DNA of 8,577 nucleotides from Desulfurivibrio alkaliphilus (lineage in GTDB: Bacteria; Desulfobacterota; Desulfobulbia; Desulfobulbales; Desulfurivibrionaceae). The stretch lies in contig DSDS01000041.1 in assembly GCA_011048585.1 (NCBI GenBank), positions 1 to 8,577 of the forward strand. Direction: 5' to 3'. Below the pieces are notes generated by a model, which was not told where the DNA came from, ran no database searches, and saw only the letters and a program-made list of their open reading frames with translations. Position 1 is the first letter of the stretch; each line of letters opens with the position of its first letter. A program made the translations under genes and the position numbers. Below are positions 6,657 to 8,577 of this stretch, one piece after another.

Positions 6657-6677
6657 CCGGGGGAAATTGTCCCCCGG
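6657..6677. repeat. 21-bp perfect inverted repeat between the RHH and ParA genes
   Basis: An 8-bp arm CCGGGGGA (6657-6664) and its complement TCCCCCGG (6670-6677) flank a 5-nt centre AATTG. It lies in the 72-nt gap just after the RHH-type gene. It could be an operator or parS-like site, or an intercistronic mRNA hairpin that limits ParA expression. There is no T-run after it, only a cattatt stretch, so a classic terminator is unlikely. Confidence 0.55.
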
Positions 6678-6712
6678 CACCATTATTCGATGAACGAGGA
6701 GGCGATGTCGAG

Positions 6713-7627
6713 ATGCTCCTGATCTGCCCGCACTGCAAGCAACAATACAATATCGACGAGGGGAAAATCCCCCCCAGCGTCAAAACGGTTAAGTGCAAGA
6801 ACTGCGGGCAGCAATTCCCCCTGCAACCGGCGGGAGGTATCGCCGCCCCGAAAACCCCGCCCAAACAGCCGGTTCGTCGGATCGGCGTCTGCATCAGCAA
6901 GGGTGGGGTGGGCAAAACCACAACCTCGGTCAACCTGGCAGCCGGGCTCGCCTTCGCGGGCTTTAAGGTTCTGCTGGTGGATACCGATACCCAAGGGCAG
7001 GACAGCTTCGTTCTGGGGGTAAAGCCCAAAGGTGGACTGACCGAGTTGATCACCGAGGAACTCAAGCCGGAAGAGGCCATCTTCAAAGCCCGGGAAAGAC
7101 TGTGGCTGTTGGCGGGCGGAAAATCCCTAGCCGGCCTGAAACGACTGATCGACCGCAAGGATTTCGGCGGCGAACGCACCCTGGCCGAGGCCCTGGAACC
7201 GTTGGAGAACCAATACGATTACGTTATTGTTGACACCTCGCCCGGTTGGGACCCTCTGACCGTCAACGTCCTCTTCTACGTCAATGAGATCATCACTCCG
7301 GTATCCCTGGAGATCATGACCCTGCAGGGCCTGGTGGAATTCCTCAAAAGCTTGTCCGCCATCCAGAAGCACCGCAAGGAGGTGGCCCTCAAATATATTC
7401 TCCCCACCTTCCATGACCAACGCGTCAAAAAATGTACCAATATTCTAGAAAAGATCGAGCAGCTTTACGGTCATATGCTTTGCAAGCCGATCCGCCATAA
7501 CGTTCACCTCTCCGAATCACCGTCGGTGGGCCAAACCATTTTTGAGTTTGCCCCCGGCTCCACCGGGGCCGAAGATTATCGCGAACTGGTACGTAAAGTA
7601 GCCGATAACGACAAACTGTTCCGCTAG
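6713..7627 (+). CDS. ParA/MinD-family ATPase with N-terminal zinc ribbon
   Basis: A 304-residue fusion. Residues 1-36 are an MJ0042-type zinc ribbon with paired cysteines CPHC (5, 8) and CKNC (28, 31). After a Pro/Lys linker comes a complete ParA ATPase: deviant Walker A KGGVGKTT (63-70, signature Lys63 and P-loop Lys68), switch I/A' segment DTDTQGQD (90-97), Walker B YVIVDTSPG (170-178), and the C-terminal pattern IRHNVHLSESPSVG (260-273) with STGAEDYREL (283-292). No MinD-type amphipathic membrane helix ends the protein, so nucleoid binding is more likely than membrane binding. ParA dimers bind DNA with ATP and are released by a partner, moving plasmids, chromosomes or protein clusters. AGGAGG (6697-6702) is 10 nt before the ATG; an out-of-frame ATG6705 is only 2 nt from it. 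Adjacent to the RHH-type and PilZ genes, it probably positions a signalling cluster, though chromosome segregation is not excluded. Confidence 0.9.
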   Translation: MLLICPHCKQQYNIDEGKIPPSVKTVKCKNCGQQFPLQPAGGIAAPKTPPKQPVRRIGVCISKGGVGKTTTSVNLAAGLAFAGFKVLLVDTDTQGQDSFVLGVKPKGGLTELITEELKPEEAIFKARERLWLLAGGKSLAGLKRLIDRKDFGGERTLAEALEPLENQYDYVIVDTSPGWDPLTVNVLFYVNEIITPVSLEIMTLQGLVEFLKSLSAIQKHRKEVALKYILPTFHDQRVKKCTNILEKIEQLYGHMLCKPIRHNVHLSESPSVGQTIFEFAPGSTGAEDYRELVRKVADNDKLFR

Positions 7628-7639
7628 AAAGGATCGGCA

Positions 7640-8389
7640 ATGGCCAGAAATATAATGATTGTTGATGGTTCCGTGCCCAGGAGGAGGGTCATCGCCAGTA
7701 TGATTATGGCCAACCTCAGTGACGCGGAGGTAACGGAAGCCAAAAACGCCTATGAGGCCTGGGAACTGCTGCAAAGAGCGCAATTCAACCTGATCCTCTT
7801 TTTCTGGGAGCCGTCCGCCGAAGCCTGGCTCAACTTTTTCTTGCGCCTTAAGAAGCACCCCACCTCCAACCGGGCCGGGGCCATCCTGCTGACCACCGAT
7901 ACCGGCTTCCCGTACGTCAAGGAGGCACTCAGGGCCGGGGTGGCCGACACCCTGACCATCCCCTGCGGCAAACTGGAGCTCACCAACGCCGTCAACCGGG
8001 TGTGCAATCCGGTGGCCTTCCATCAGAGTCCCCGCCACAGCCTGCCGGGGACCACAGCCCTGCTCCAGCAGGGGAGCAGGAGCTACCACGCCCGGGTGAT
8101 CAACGTCAGCCTGGGCGGCCTGCTCTGTGAGTTCGATTATATTGAAGATTTTTCCGTAACCACCCCGGCCACCATCAACATCACCTTCCAGCATCAAGAG
8201 AAACAACTGACCGCCAACGGACTCTACTCCATTCCGATCCGCTTCTACGTTCTCGACAACAACGCCAACTACTCCCCCAACCGGGTTAGGATAGCCTACC
8301 GCTTTGCCAAATTACCCATGGCAGTGCAGGATCTCTTCGAACAGCTATTTCAGTTCGCCACGGAACAGGAACGTCTGCTGCTGAGATAA
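7640..8389 (+). CDS. Pseudo-receiver domain fused to a degenerate PilZ domain
   Basis: A 249-residue, two-domain protein. Residues about 4-120 follow the CheY fold (NIMIVDGS, LILFFWEP, ILLTTDT, ALRAGVADTLTIP) but lose key residues: the acidic pair is Asp9-Gly10, the phosphoacceptor position is Phe55 and the conserved Lys is Ile107; only the Thr at 85/86 remains. It is thus predicted not to be phosphorylated. Residues about 130-235 look like PilZ: NVSLGG (Asn155, Ser157, Gly160) matches NxSxxG, but the RxxxR motif is reduced to a single Arg132 in SPRHSLPG, so c-di-GMP binding is doubtful. It starts 12 nt after the ParA stop with AAAGGA (7628-7633) 6 nt before the ATG, so it is almost surely cotranscribed. 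A docking or scaffold role for the ParA system is inferred. Calling the second domain PilZ is less certain than the first. Confidence 0.78.
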   Translation: MARNIMIVDGSVPRRRVIASMIMANLSDAEVTEAKNAYEAWELLQRAQFNLILFFWEPSAEAWLNFFLRLKKHPTSNRAGAILLTTDTGFPYVKEALRAGVADTLTIPCGKLELTNAVNRVCNPVAFHQSPRHSLPGTTALLQQGSRSYHARVINVSLGGLLCEFDYIEDFSVTTPATINITFQHQEKQLTANGLYSIPIRFYVLDNNANYSPNRVRIAYRFAKLPMAVQDLFEQLFQFATEQERLLLR

Positions 8390-8406
8390 AGCTCCCCGAT
8401 CGGCAT

Positions 8407-8449
8407 AAAAAAAAGCCCCCGCAAACGATGCAATCGTTTACGGGGGCTT
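8407..8449 (-). terminator. Intrinsic terminator of the rRNA operon
   Basis: Read on the minus strand, a long hairpin is followed by a run of eight T (the A-run 8407-8414). The stem pairs 8415-8421 with 8441-8447 (seven GC pairs), skips one C/A mismatch at 8422/8440, then pairs 8423-8429 with 8433-8439, with a 3-nt loop at 8430-8432. A-T pairs at 8413-8414 with 8448-8449 can extend the base. On the plus strand no T-run follows, so it works mainly for the minus-strand rRNA transcript. Confidence 0.92.
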
Positions 8450-8461
8450 AGCTGAAAAAGA

Positions 8462-8577
<116 letters not shown>

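Noticed and set aside
6657..6677. Intrinsic terminator splitting the cluster
   Set aside because: The hairpin is strong but is followed by CACCATTATT rather than a T-run, so termination is not supported; listed as an inverted repeat instead.
6254..7627. Plasmid or chromosomal parAB partition locus with mobile-element origin
   Set aside because: No ParB/KorB-type domain, replication gene, integrase or att-like repeat is seen, and the setting beside an rRNA operon and metabolic genes is chromosomal; a partition role remains only an alternative.

Overview
The window is a GC-rich (estimated by eye, roughly 58-60%), tightly packed bacterial chromosome segment. Seven complete plus-strand genes with a signalling/positioning flavour follow a carbohydrate-metabolism and hydrolase group, and the right edge is the 5S end of a minus-strand rRNA operon. 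The gene styles (MJ0042-type zinc ribbons, PilZ proteins, CheC phosphatases, a short FGGHAV-ending 6-phosphogluconate dehydrogenase) and the 5S sequence suggest a Desulfobacterota member, possibly of the Desulfobulbales/Desulfurivibrio kind. That assignment is inference, not proven by the sequence alone.

Left region (1-4032, all plus strand): the 3' end of gnd (6-phosphogluconate dehydrogenase), then zwf (glucose-6-phosphate dehydrogenase), a PHP-domain metal-dependent phosphoesterase related to histidinol phosphatase, and a beta-CASP metallo-beta-lactamase-fold hydrolase with an apparent Sec signal peptide. Spacing is 9, 30 and 2 nt, so these probably form one transcript. gnd and zwf make the oxidative pentose phosphate branch; no 6-phosphogluconolactonase gene is seen between or after them here.

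Middle and right region (4033-8389, all plus strand): after a 100-nt leader come a stand-alone PAS protein, a single-domain CheY-like receiver, a CheC-like phosphatase with both active-site motifs, a single-domain PilZ protein, a probable ribbon-helix-helix DNA-binding protein, a ParA/MinD-type ATPase with an N-terminal zinc ribbon, and a pseudo-receiver/PilZ fusion. Gaps are 12-72 nt, mostly with good Shine-Dalgarno sequences. No histidine kinase, MCP, CheW or CheD is encoded in the window. The natural reading is a signal-controlled positioning module: PAS and the CheY/CheC pair handle an input, the PilZ proteins read c-di-GMP or act as docking domains, and the ParA ATPase with its DNA-binding partner places something on the nucleoid or at a pole. 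This grouping is the most interesting thing in the window and I do not recognise it as a named system.

Right edge (8390-8577): an intrinsic terminator oriented for the minus strand, then a 5S rRNA gene on the minus strand, convergent with the signalling cluster.
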